DNA of 37,319 nucleotides from Streptomyces sp. NP-1717 (GTDB lineage: Bacteria > Actinomycetota > Actinomycetes > Streptomycetales > Streptomycetaceae), in the NCBI RefSeq assembly GCF_022695985.1, contig NZ_JAAPBF010000050.1, positions 1 to 37,319 of the forward strand, read 5' to 3'. Position numbers and translations under genes: made by a program. Of the stretch, positions 30,675 through 37,319 are shown piece after piece. Numbering within the stretch: position 1 is the first letter of the stretch; each line of letters opens with the position of its first letter. Below the pieces are notes generated by a model. That model saw only the letters and a list, made by a program, of their open reading frames with translations, did no database searches and was not told where the DNA came from.

Positions 30675-31427
30675 ATGGGCGACGATTTCGGCCGCTACCG
30701 CGGCACTGAGGGCAAGGTTTCCCAGTGGCTGCGCCGACTCGCCAGAAAGCACGACGACGGCCGGTCGGAAGCCGCGGACGCCGACGCCCGCCAGGCACTG
30801 CTCCTCGCCGTGGCCGCCGCCGGTATGCCCCTGTCGCCCGCCGCACACCCCATCGGCTACCGGTGTTCGTGTGAACGCATCGGCTGTCCCACCCCCGCCA
30901 GGCATCCCATCTCGTTCGCCTGGCAGACGCAGTCCACGACCGACGAGGCGCAGATCGAGCGCTGGGCCGGGAACCAGCCCGAGGCCAACTTCATCACGGC
31001 GACCGGCCTGGTCCACGACGTCCTGGACGTTCCGCTGGAGGCCGGCAGCAGGGCGCTGGAGCGGCTGCTCGGCGCGGGCATCGACGTCGGACCGGTGGCC
31101 GACTCCGGCGGCGACCGGATGCTGTTCTTCACCGCCACCCGGGGCACGCCCGAGGACGAGGACGAGTGGTGGCCCTGTGAACTGGACTGCCACCCCGAGA
31201 CGATGGACGAGCATCCGGGCTTCCGCTGGCACTGCCGGGGCAGTTACGTCCTCGTACCACCGGCCAGGCTGCCCGGCGGCCTGTCGATGACCTGGCTGCG
31301 CGGCCCCGAGCACCCGCTGCCCGACCCGCTGACGCTGCTGGAGACGCTGACGGACGCGTGCGCGCGGTACGCCGGCGAGAACCACGAGCTGGACCCGCAT
31401 CCGGTGGCCTGGCCGCTCGGCCGCTGA
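30675..31427 (+). CDS. Primase-polymerase-like protein (N-terminal prim-pol domain, stand-alone)
   Basis: 250 residues. Matches the bifunctional DNA primase/polymerase N-terminal domain seen in archaeo-eukaryotic primase family proteins: HPIGYRCSCERIGCPTPARHPISFAW (with a Cys-rich patch C64, C66, C71), then QIERWAGNQPEANFITATGLVHDVLDVPLEAG. In active enzymes the last segment carries a DxD metal site; here it reads D118-V-P (D115 and D118 present), so the second Asp is replaced and activity is doubtful. No helicase domain follows, and there is no phage or plasmid gene nearby. GAGGGG lies 4 nt upstream of ATG 30675. It is a common Streptomyces type, often annotated simply as prim-pol; a regulatory role is possible. 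Confidence 0.82.
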   Translation: MGDDFGRYRGTEGKVSQWLRRLARKHDDGRSEAADADARQALLLAVAAAGMPLSPAAHPIGYRCSCERIGCPTPARHPISFAWQTQSTTDEAQIERWAGNQPEANFITATGLVHDVLDVPLEAGSRALERLLGAGIDVGPVADSGGDRMLFFTATRGTPEDEDEWWPCELDCHPETMDEHPGFRWHCRGSYVLVPPARLPGGLSMTWLRGPEHPLPDPLTLLETLTDACARYAGENHELDPHPVAWPLGR

Positions 31428-31450
31428 CCACCGGCGCGCGGCCCGGTGCA

Positions 31451-31471
31451 CGGGCGCCTGGCCGGCGCCCG
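31451..31471. terminator. Bidirectional hairpin terminator
   Basis: CGGGCGCC (31451-31458) and GGCGCCCG (31464-31471) form a perfect 8-bp stem with a 5-nt loop (TGGCC). It lies between the convergent prim-pol-like gene (ends 31427) and the lipoprotein gene (ends 31496). Confidence 0.6.
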
Positions 31472-31495
31472 AGCCGGTCTTCCCGCGGAGGGGTG

Positions 31496-32530
31496 TCAGG
31501 AGCCTTCGGCCCCGGTCACCCCTTGCAGCCTGCTCACCACGTCCACCTGGTCGCTGTCGGCCCCGTCCGGCTCCACCAGCGCGGCCTGGCTCGACACCCA
31601 CTCCTTGGTGAGGGTGTCCTTCACCTCGCCGGTCATCAGCGCCTTCACATCGGCGGACACCTTCGGGGTGTAGCCGGGCGCCGCCGTCTGCCGGTCGAAG
31701 TACCTGGTCGCGAAGAAGACCAGCGCGCCGCCGTCCTTCGTGGCGAGCGCCAGCGGCGCGAAGTCCCCGGTGTCCAGGGGCTGATCGATGTACTGGATGG
31801 TCAGACCCGGCAGCTTGGCGTTCTTCTCGCGTATGTTCCGCCACTCGTCGGTGTGCGGTCCGGGCGCGAAGTGCGCCGGCTCGCCGTCCTTCAAGTACGA
31901 GGAGTACTCGGTGCTCATGTCCCCGGGAGCCACCGCCGGTGATTTGCCGTCAGCCGGCACCGGCTCCACGTAACCGTCCTTGTCGGTCTTGAACTCGGGG
32001 ACCTTGTCCGGGGCGAGGATCGCGAGATAGGCGGCCTCCCACAACTGGTCGGCGCCGTTGCGCACGAAGACCAGCACCCAGCGGTTGTCACCGGGACCGT
32101 CGTCCTTGTCGCGGTTGCTGTCGGTGTCGGCGACGAACCAGCGGGGCCAGCCCGCCTTCTTCGGGATGAGGAACCGCGCGTCCGTCAACTCCAGCGGCTG
32201 GTGCCGGTCGTTGCCTTCCGGGTTCGTGACGCTCCTGGCCTTGAGCCCGGCCTGGTTGATCGCGCCCAGCGCACCGGTGACCCGGCCGGCGTCCAGCCCG
32301 GGGTCGAACGCCTTGTCCGCCTTGTTGTACGCCTCGGTGAAGTCCGCCAGCGCCTGGGCCGCCTCGGACTTCTTCGCCCCCGGAAGCACGGCCAGTTCAC
32401 CGTGGACCGTCATGCACCCACTCGCGAGCAGCGACATCACCGTCGCCCCCGCCAGCGCGTGTCTCACACGTCGCCCCCGGCCCGCTGAAACACGCCCTGG
32501 CCCCGCCGCTGCCCGAATCGGCCTTCTCAT
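31496..32530 (-). CDS. Lipoprotein of unknown function, last gene of the haem-uptake operon
   Basis: 344 residues. A basic N-terminus and hydrophobic stretch end in LASGC (lipobox, Cys39). The mature protein is ~305 residues of mixed alpha/beta with no motif I can name: EAAQALADFTEAYNKADKAF at the start, LELTDARFLIPKKAGWPRWFVADTD in the middle, and LVFFATRYFDRQTAAPG late. Similar Streptomyces proteins are annotated only as lipoproteins/DUF. Its ATG overlaps the hmuV stop (ATGA), so it is translationally coupled to the haem importer and should be iron-regulated with it. An accessory haem-handling role is plausible but purely contextual. Confidence 0.82.
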   Translation of the reverse strand: MRRPIRAAAGPGRVSAGRGRRVRHALAGATVMSLLASGCMTVHGELAVLPGAKKSEAAQALADFTEAYNKADKAFDPGLDAGRVTGALGAINQAGLKARSVTNPEGNDRHQPLELTDARFLIPKKAGWPRWFVADTDSNRDKDDGPGDNRWVLVFVRNGADQLWEAAYLAILAPDKVPEFKTDKDGYVEPVPADGKSPAVAPGDMSTEYSSYLKDGEPAHFAPGPHTDEWRNIREKNAKLPGLTIQYIDQPLDTGDFAPLALATKDGGALVFFATRYFDRQTAAPGYTPKVSADVKALMTGEVKDTLTKEWVSSQAALVEPDGADSDQVDVVSRLQGVTGAEGS

Positions 32531-33456
32531 CGGTCGCCTTCTGCTCCGTGACCCCCACTGACCGTCCGAACCCTACCCGTCCGCCTCGGAATCACGAGCG
32601 GGGTCCCGGTGCGCGGGTGCGGGAAGACCTCGACGGGCTGCCGGTAGACCCGGCTGAGGAGTTCGTCACCGAACACGGCGGCCGGCGGGCCGTCCGCGAC
32701 GACCCGTCCCTCGTGCAGAACGGCGGCCCGGTCGGCGTGCGCGGCGGCCAGCCCGAGATCGTGCAGCACGACGACGACCGCGTCTCCGGCCGCCGCGCGG
32801 GCCCGGCAGATACGCAGCACCAACTCCTGGTGACGCAGGTCGAGTGAGGCGGTCGGCTCGTCGAGAAGGAGCAGCGGGGCGCGCTGGGCGAGGACGCGGG
32901 CGAGCGAGACACGGGCACGTTCACCGCCGGAGAGCGCCGAGAAGGGGCGGCGCGCGAATTCGCCGACCTCCGTCGCCGCCATCGCCTCGGCCACGGCGGT
33001 GTCGTCGTCGTCCTCGGACGCCGTGCCCGCCCAGGGCGCGCGGCCCATCCGTACGACCTCCTCCACCGGGAACGGGAAGGAGAGCATGGCGGCCTGCGGC
33101 AACACGGCCCGGCGCAGGGCGAGTTCGGGAGCGGACCAGTCGCCGGCGGGCCGGCCGGCGATCCGTACGCCGCCGCTGTCGCCACCCAGGTCGGCGGCGA
33201 GCGCGGACAGGAGCGTCGACTTGCCCGCCCCGTTGGGCCCGACGAGCGCCAGGACCTCACCCGCGCGCACGACGAGGTCGACACCGCCGCCGGCGTCACC
33301 GAGGACGTCGCGCCGCCCGAACCGTACGCGCAGGTCCCGCGCCTCGGCGACGACGTCCCCGTGGGCGACGGGGACGGGAAACTCCCGGCCCCGTACGGCG
33401 AATCCGCTCAGGAGCACGCGGTGCGCCGCGGCTTTCACGATCGTGCCGGCCCTCAT
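32527..33456 (-). CDS. hmuV: Haem ABC transporter ATP-binding protein (HmuV)
   Basis: 309-residue ATPase for haem import. Walker A is LVGPNGAGKSTLL, the Q-loop follows ELALRRAVLPQ, the signature is FSALSGGERARVSLARVLAQ, Walker B is LLLLDEPTASLD and the switch His is in VVLHDLGLAAAHAD. HmuV/FhuC features include FPFPVEEVVRMGRAPW and the C-terminal RQPVEVFPHPRTGTPLVIPRR. A ~35-residue N-terminal extension (MRAGTIVKAAAHRVLLSGFAVRG) precedes the domain; another Met within it is not obvious, so ATG 33456 stands. Overlaps hmuU and the lipoprotein gene by 4 nt each. Confidence 0.93.
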   Translation of the reverse strand: MRAGTIVKAAAHRVLLSGFAVRGREFPVPVAHGDVVAEARDLRVRFGRRDVLGDAGGGVDLVVRAGEVLALVGPNGAGKSTLLSALAADLGGDSGGVRIAGRPAGDWSAPELALRRAVLPQAAMLSFPFPVEEVVRMGRAPWAGTASEDDDDTAVAEAMAATEVGEFARRPFSALSGGERARVSLARVLAQRAPLLLLDEPTASLDLRHQELVLRICRARAAAGDAVVVVLHDLGLAAAHADRAAVLHEGRVVADGPPAAVFGDELLSRVYRQPVEVFPHPRTGTPLVIPRRTGRVRTVSGGHGAEGDR

Positions 33457-34559
33457 GCCCAACCCCCTTGCCTGCGCCGCGTCCTGCGCAGCAGCCAGAA
33501 GAAGAACGGACTGCCGAAGAGCGCCGTCAGGACGCCCAGCGGCAGTTCGGCCGGGGCCGCCACCGTACGGGCCGCGAGATCGCCCGCGACCAGGACCAGC
33601 GCGCCCCCGAGCGCGCTGCCCGGTACCAGGAAGCGGTGGCCGGGGCCGTTCGCCATCCGCAGCAGATGCGGGACCAGGAGCCCGACGAACGCGATGATCC
33701 CGGCCACCGCCACGGCGGCGGCGGTCAGCAGCGCGACGACCAGGACGAGGACGACACGGAGCCGTTCGACGTCCACGCCCAGATGCCTGGCCGGCCGCTC
33801 GCCCAGCGCCAGGAGGTCCAACTTCCGTGCGTACAGGGGCGCGACGGCGAGGCCGAGCAGGGCGCACGGCAGGACGGCGAGGACCTTGGGCCAGGTCGCC
33901 TGCGCCAGCGAGCCGAGCTGCCAGAAGGTGATCTGGGTGATCTGCGCGTTGTCGGCGAAGAAGACGGACAGTCCGATGAGCGCGCCCGCGAAGGCGTTCA
34001 CCGCGATGCCGGTGAGGATGAGCGTGACCACCTCCGTACGGCCCCCGGAGCGGGACATCGCGTACACCAGCAGCACGGTCAGCAGCCCGGAGACGAACGC
34101 GCAGACGGTGACCGTCCAGTTGCCGAGGAAGCTCAGGCCGAGCGCGATCGACGCGACGGCGCCGACCGCCGCGCCCGCCGAGATGCCGATGACACCCGGT
34201 TCGGCGAGCGGATTGCCGAACACGCCCTGCATCAGGGCGCCCGCGCAGCCCAGCGAGGCGCCGACGAGCAGCGCGAGGACGACGCGCGGGAGCCGGACGT
34301 TCCACAGGACGCTCTCGGGGACCCGTTCGAGCGCGGCGCCGCCGAGGCCGATCCGGTGCCGTACCGAGGCCAGGACGTCGCCGAGCGGGATGTCGTACGC
34401 GCCGAGCCCGGCGGAGAGGAGGCAGAGCAGGAGCAGTACGGCGAGAAGGGCGACGGTCAACAGCCAGGTTCCTCGCCGGTGTTGGGACCGCTTCCTCTCA
34501 ACGGGCCCGGGCGGGGAGGTCTCCGGTGGCGCGGTGGTCACCGTGGGCGTGGTCGTCAT
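33453..34559 (-). CDS. hmuU: Haem ABC transporter permease (HmuU, FecCD family)
   Basis: 368-residue permease of the FecCD/BtuC type, with about ten TM helices. Hallmarks are LWNVRLPRVVLALLVGASLGCAGALMQGVFGNPLAEPGVIGISAGAAVGA (the conserved R-LPR and GxxQxxxxNPLAxPxxLGxxxGA region), FWQLGSLAQATW and the coupling segment ALGERPARHLGVDVE. The C-terminal AGIIAFVGLLVPHLLRMANGPGHR is equally typical. The first ~30 residues are a hydrophilic cytoplasmic tail. It starts 1 nt after the hmuT stop codon and overlaps hmuV by 4 nt. With HmuT and HmuV it completes a haem importer. Confidence 0.94.
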   Translation of the reverse strand: MTTTPTVTTAPPETSPPGPVERKRSQHRRGTWLLTVALLAVLLLLCLLSAGLGAYDIPLGDVLASVRHRIGLGGAALERVPESVLWNVRLPRVVLALLVGASLGCAGALMQGVFGNPLAEPGVIGISAGAAVGAVASIALGLSFLGNWTVTVCAFVSGLLTVLLVYAMSRSGGRTEVVTLILTGIAVNAFAGALIGLSVFFADNAQITQITFWQLGSLAQATWPKVLAVLPCALLGLAVAPLYARKLDLLALGERPARHLGVDVERLRVVLVLVVALLTAAAVAVAGIIAFVGLLVPHLLRMANGPGHRFLVPGSALGGALVLVAGDLAARTVAAPAELPLGVLTALFGSPFFFWLLRRTRRRQGGWA

Positions 34560-34560
34560 G

Positions 34561-35601
34561 TCACTCGCCGTCCGGGTAGAGCTGCTCGACCAGGGAGGCG
34601 AGCACCTGGTCCGTACGGGGCCCGTAGTTGAGCAGCACCCCGTCGTCGACCGAGACGAACCTGCGGTCGAGACCGGCGGGCGTCTCGGCGACGCCCGGGA
34701 TCTTCACCAGTCCGTCGGGCCCGCCCACCGACTCAAGTCCCTTGCTCATCAGGAGGATCGCGTCGGGCGCCGCCTTCGCCAGCGCCTCACTGGTGATCGC
34801 CGTGAAGTCCTTGTCCAGGCCGGACTCCTTGCCCGCGTCGACGGCGCCGGCCGCCTCCAGCAGTGAACTCGCCCCGGAATCACGGCCACCGAGCAGATAG
34901 ACGGACGCCGAGCCGCGCAGATAGAGGAAGGCGACCCGCGGTCTCCCGCCGTCGCCTGGGGCCGGGATCCGCTTCTGTACGGCGGCGATCCGCTCGGCCG
35001 TACGCGCGCTCAGCTCGTCCCCCGCGGCGTCGACGCCGAGCGCCCGCGCGACCGTCCCGATGCGCGTGCCGACGTCGTCCAGGCCCTTCGCCGGCTCGAC
35101 GACGAGCAGCGGGATCCCGGCGTCCCGAATCTGGTCGACGGCCTCCGCCGGCCCGGTGGTGGTCTCGGCGATGACCAGGGTGGGCCGGAGGGACAGGACG
35201 CTCTCGGCGGAGACGTCGTGGGCGCGGGTCACCACCGGCAGCTCCGCGGCCTGTTCGAAGGTGGCGGTGATGTCGCGGGCCACGACGTGCTTTCCGAGGC
35301 CGAGGGTGAAGACGATCTCGTTGAGCGATCCGGTCAGGGGCACGAGCCGGTCGGCGGAGGTGATGGTGACCTTCGTGCCGTCGGCGGAGTCCACGGTGAC
35401 CGGGAGTTCCGGCTCGGGGACCGTGGCCAGCGGTTCGACGCGGTCGGCGGTGGCCGTCCTACCGGCGCCCTTCGCCGTCCCGCCGCCACCGCCGGGGCCG
35501 CGGGTGTCGCTGTCGCTTCCGCCGCAGCCGGTGGCGGCCAGGGCGAGGGTCAGCACCGAGATGAGTGCGCCCGCCAGGCGTTGAGTGCGCACGGAGTGCA
35601 C
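34561..35601 (-). CDS. hmuT: Haem-binding ABC transporter lipoprotein (HmuT)
   Basis: 346 residues. Lipoprotein signal ends in AATGC (Cys26), then a disordered Gly/Thr linker to about residue 70. The type III binding fold includes RLVPLTGSLNEIVFTLGLGKHVVARDITATFEQAAELPVV, typical of haem-binding HmuT/ShuT/PhuT proteins, and VSAESVLSLRPTLVIAETTTGP. GTG 35601 is the start; the Shine-Dalgarno sequence is weak. It is the first gene of the minus-strand operon hmuT-hmuU-hmuV-lipoprotein. An iron box at 35681-35699 lies 80 nt upstream, so it should be switched on under iron limitation. Haem as ligand is inferred from family and the divergent HtaA gene. Confidence 0.93.
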   Translation of the reverse strand: MHSVRTQRLAGALISVLTLALAATGCGGSDSDTRGPGGGGGTAKGAGRTATADRVEPLATVPEPELPVTVDSADGTKVTITSADRLVPLTGSLNEIVFTLGLGKHVVARDITATFEQAAELPVVTRAHDVSAESVLSLRPTLVIAETTTGPAEAVDQIRDAGIPLLVVEPAKGLDDVGTRIGTVARALGVDAAGDELSARTAERIAAVQKRIPAPGDGGRPRVAFLYLRGSASVYLLGGRDSGASSLLEAAGAVDAGKESGLDKDFTAITSEALAKAAPDAILLMSKGLESVGGPDGLVKIPGVAETPAGLDRRFVSVDDGVLLNYGPRTDQVLASLVEQLYPDGE

Positions 35602-35680
35602 CGTCCCGTCGTCCGTGGAGTCCCGAGAGGAGTCCGTCGAAGCGCCTGGACGGAAGGGTTCCGGCCGGGCTGGAGATAGC

Positions 35681-35699
35681 TTAGGTTAGCCTTACCTTG
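35681..35699. promoter_or_regulatory. Iron box (DmdR/IdeR operator) shared by hmuTUV and htaA
   Basis: TTAGGTTAGCCTTACCTTG matches 18 of 19 positions of the consensus TWAGGTWAGSCTWACCTWA. It lies between divergent hmuT (80 nt away) and htaA (167 nt away), so one site can repress both when Fe2+ is abundant. Confidence 0.92.
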
Positions 35700-35749
35700 C
35701 TAGCCAGGTCCGGGGGTGACTTCATCAACCGGGCTCTCTCGGCGTGCCC

Positions 35750-35866
35750 ATGGCCGTGCCCATAGCCGTGTCCGTCGCCGTGCTCGTAGCCGTGCACGTG
35801 TCCGCCTCCGGTTCGTCTCGTCCGCCACCGTCCGCCCTCTGTCTCCACGTGGGAGTGATCTTCTGA
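35750..35866 (+). other. Candidate 38-residue upstream ORF built on a 12-bp repeat, overlapping the htaA start
   Basis: An open frame from ATG 35750 (or GTG 35744) runs 38 codons to TGA 35864-35866, which overlaps the htaA ATG as TGATG. The first 48 bp are four imperfect 12-bp repeats of the pattern NTNGCCGTGNNC, coding MAVPIAVSVAVLVAVH, a Val/Ala-rich hydrophobic stretch. No ribosome site precedes it. It could be a leader peptide translationally coupled to htaA, or only low-complexity sequence in a 5' leader. The htaA Shine-Dalgarno-like GGGAG lies inside it. Confidence 0.35.
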
Positions 35867-37319
35867 TGCTGTCGTCCGGACCGGTGCGCGCTCTCGCCGT
35901 CGCGCTGCTCGCCGTGCTCGTCGGAGCCCTGATCCCGGCGGTCACGGCCCGGGCGGCGGACCGCACCGTGCAGGGCGGCAGGCTCGACTGGGGCATCAAG
36001 TCCTCCTTCCAGAGCTATGTCACCGGCCCCGTAGCGGGCGGCAGTTGGAGCCTGAACGGGGGCGCGGCCACCGTCGGCGGCAGCCAGTTCCGGTTCCACT
36101 CCGCCTCGGGGACCTACGACCCCGACAGCGGCGCCATGCGCGCCGGCTTCAGCGGCGGTGTCCGCTTCGTCGGTCACACCAAGCTCGACGGATCGCACGA
36201 ACTGGACCTCACCATCAGCCGTCCCACGGTCCGTGTCTCCGGCGGCCGGGGCACCCTGCACGCCGATATGACCAGCAAGGCCAAGGGGAGCGGCGAGGTC
36301 ACCACCTCCTCGCAGGTCCCGCTCGCCACGCTCGACCTCGGCGGGATCGACATGAGGGGCGGCGGCAGCCCGGTCGCCCTCAGCAACGTCCCCTCGACGC
36401 TCACCGCGCAGGGCGCCACCGCCTTCGCCGGTTACTACACGGCGGGCACGCCGCTCGACCCGGTCAGCCTCTCCGTGGACGTGGCCGCCGCCGCGGAGAA
36501 CCCGGCGAAGAAGCCCGACGGGAAACCGGCCGACAAGGGCAAGAGCGCCGGCGAGGCCGACGACGAAGAGGCCGATGGCGCCCTGCGGGACGCGGCCGTC
36601 GACTGGGGAGTGCGCCGCACCTTCCGCGAGTACGTCACCGGCTCCATCGCCGAGGGCCGCTGGACGCTCGGCGACGGGGCACAGGACGGCGGCGCGCTGT
36701 TCCGCTTCCCGAAGGGCAAGGGCGCGTACGACGCGAAGAAGGGGACGCTCGACGCCGACTTCGCGGGCAGCGTCCGCTTCACCGGAAACCAACTGGACCT
36801 GACGCTCGGCGGGATCAGTGTTCAGGTGAAGGGCGGGAAGGGCACCCTGGCCGCCGACGTCACGAGCGAGGGCCGGGCGCCGCGCCGGGCCGTCTCGCTG
36901 GTCACCTTCGTCGCCGGGGACTTCACGCCGAAGGACGGTCTCGCCGTACTCACCGAGGCTCCCGCGACGCTCACCGAGGCAGGCGCCGAGGCGTTCGGCT
37001 CCATGTACAGGCCGGGCACGGTGATGGATCCCGTCTCGCTCGCCGTCGCCGTCGACAAGCGGGCGAAGCTGCCCGCGCTGCCCGATCTGGGCAGTGACGT
37101 CGAGGCCTCCGCCGCTCCGGAGGCCGACGCGGCCGGCGGACCCACCAAGCCGGCGGGGGTGGACGATGCCGCGTCCGCCTCCGCCTCCTCGTCCTCCGAC
37201 GCCCTTACGTACGTGGGCATCGGCGGCGGTCTGCTGCTGGCCGCCGCGCTCGCGGTGTACCTCGGCGTCCGGCGCCGCGCCTCGACGGCGTCGCCCGGCC
37301 CCGGCCCCGATTCGGATTC
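35866..37319 (+). CDS. htaA: Haem-binding surface protein with two HtaA domains (runs off window end)
   Basis: At least 484 residues; no stop before the window ends. Signal peptide 1-30 (cleavage after TARA). First HtaA domain about 37-205, beginning GGRLDWGIKSSFQSYVTG, with Tyr51 at the position of the haem-coordinating tyrosine of corynebacterial HtaA. A charged Lys/Asp/Glu linker follows. Second HtaA domain about 243-410, beginning AAVDWGVRRTFREYVTG. An Ala/Ser linker leads to a TM helix (TYVGIGGGLLLAAALAVYLG, about 447-467) and an RRR cytoplasmic tail, so it is a membrane-anchored surface protein. GGGAG lies 10 nt upstream of ATG 35866. Iron-box control and the divergent HmuTUV operon support haem capture and hand-over. 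Confidence 0.92.
   Translation, partial: MLSSGPVRALAVALLAVLVGALIPAVTARAADRTVQGGRLDWGIKSSFQSYVTGPVAGGSWSLNGGAATVGGSQFRFHSASGTYDPDSGAMRAGFSGGVRFVGHTKLDGSHELDLTISRPTVRVSGGRGTLHADMTSKAKGSGEVTTSSQVPLATLDLGGIDMRGGGSPVALSNVPSTLTAQGATAFAGYYTAGTPLDPVSLSVDVAAAAENPAKKPDGKPADKGKSAGEADDEEADGALRDAAVDWGVRRTFREYVTGSIAEGRWTLGDGAQDGGALFRFPKGKGAYDAKKGTLDADFAGSVRFTGNQLDLTLGGISVQVKGGKGTLAADVTSEGRAPRRAVSLVTFVAGDFTPKDGLAVLTEAPATLTEAGAEAFGSMYRPGTVMDPVSLAVAVDKRAKLPALPDLGSDVEASAAPEADAAGGPTKPAGVDDAASASASSSSDALTYVGIGGGLLLAAALAVYLGVRRRASTASPGPGPDSD

Overview
The window is a piece of a Streptomyces chromosome, or that of a very close relative. GC is high throughout, with strong third-position GC bias and many GTG, TTG and even CTG starts. 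There are several apparently leaderless genes and IdeR/DmdR-type iron boxes. The core gene set is typically actinobacterial: class A RNase P RNA, an RNase H/acid phosphatase fusion, Nif3 with a zinc-ribbon protein, HtaA/HmuTUV haem uptake, and an Rsm22-like methyltransferase. I saw no tRNA, rRNA, CRISPR array or complete transposase/integrase.

Layout. 53-3524: two divergent multidrug-type MFS exporters (one with an extra C-terminal carboxypeptidase-regulatory-like domain) around a perfect 26-bp palindrome. 3561-7094: a tightly overlapping minus-strand operon of ABC ATPase, ABC-2 permease, histidine kinase and NarL/DesR-type response regulator. 7095-7744: a gene-poor stretch with a MITE-like element (18-bp terminal repeats), a 56-residue His/Arg-rich small gene and its 20-bp-stem terminator. 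7745-10235: an unknown protein facing a siderophore-binding lipoprotein with an iron box. 10395-14077: leaderless nif3, a CTG-started zinc-ribbon gene, the RNase H/phosphatase fusion and a GNAT acetyltransferase. 14141-17306: KDPG aldolase, YaaA, a membrane protein and a MerR regulator with a 19-bp-spacer promoter.

17401-19306: rnpB, followed by a 1.5-kb island bracketed by 26-bp direct repeats. The first repeat is the rnpB 3' end and the second is a displaced copy. The island carries a Fic toxin, a Phd-like antitoxin that also carries a VbhA-type Fic-inhibition motif, and a collapsed ABC-transporter remnant, but no integrase. This is the most unusual part of the window.

19352-31427: two small unknown genes, a frameshifted PhzF gene, an SDR, a Tat-exported PhoD phosphatase, a Gfo/Idh/MocA oxidoreductase, a Bcr/CflA exporter, a lipoprotein, Rsm22, DDAH, a TetR regulator with a 25-bp operator, and a primase-polymerase-like protein lacking the second catalytic Asp.

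31496-37319: an iron-regulated haem locus. A nearly perfect iron box lies between hmuT-hmuU-hmuV-(unknown lipoprotein) on the minus strand and a two-domain HtaA haem-binding surface protein on the plus strand. The htaA gene runs off the end of the window and is preceded by a small repeat-coded upstream ORF that overlaps its start codon. HtaA would capture haem at the surface, HmuT would receive it, and HmuUV would import it under low iron.
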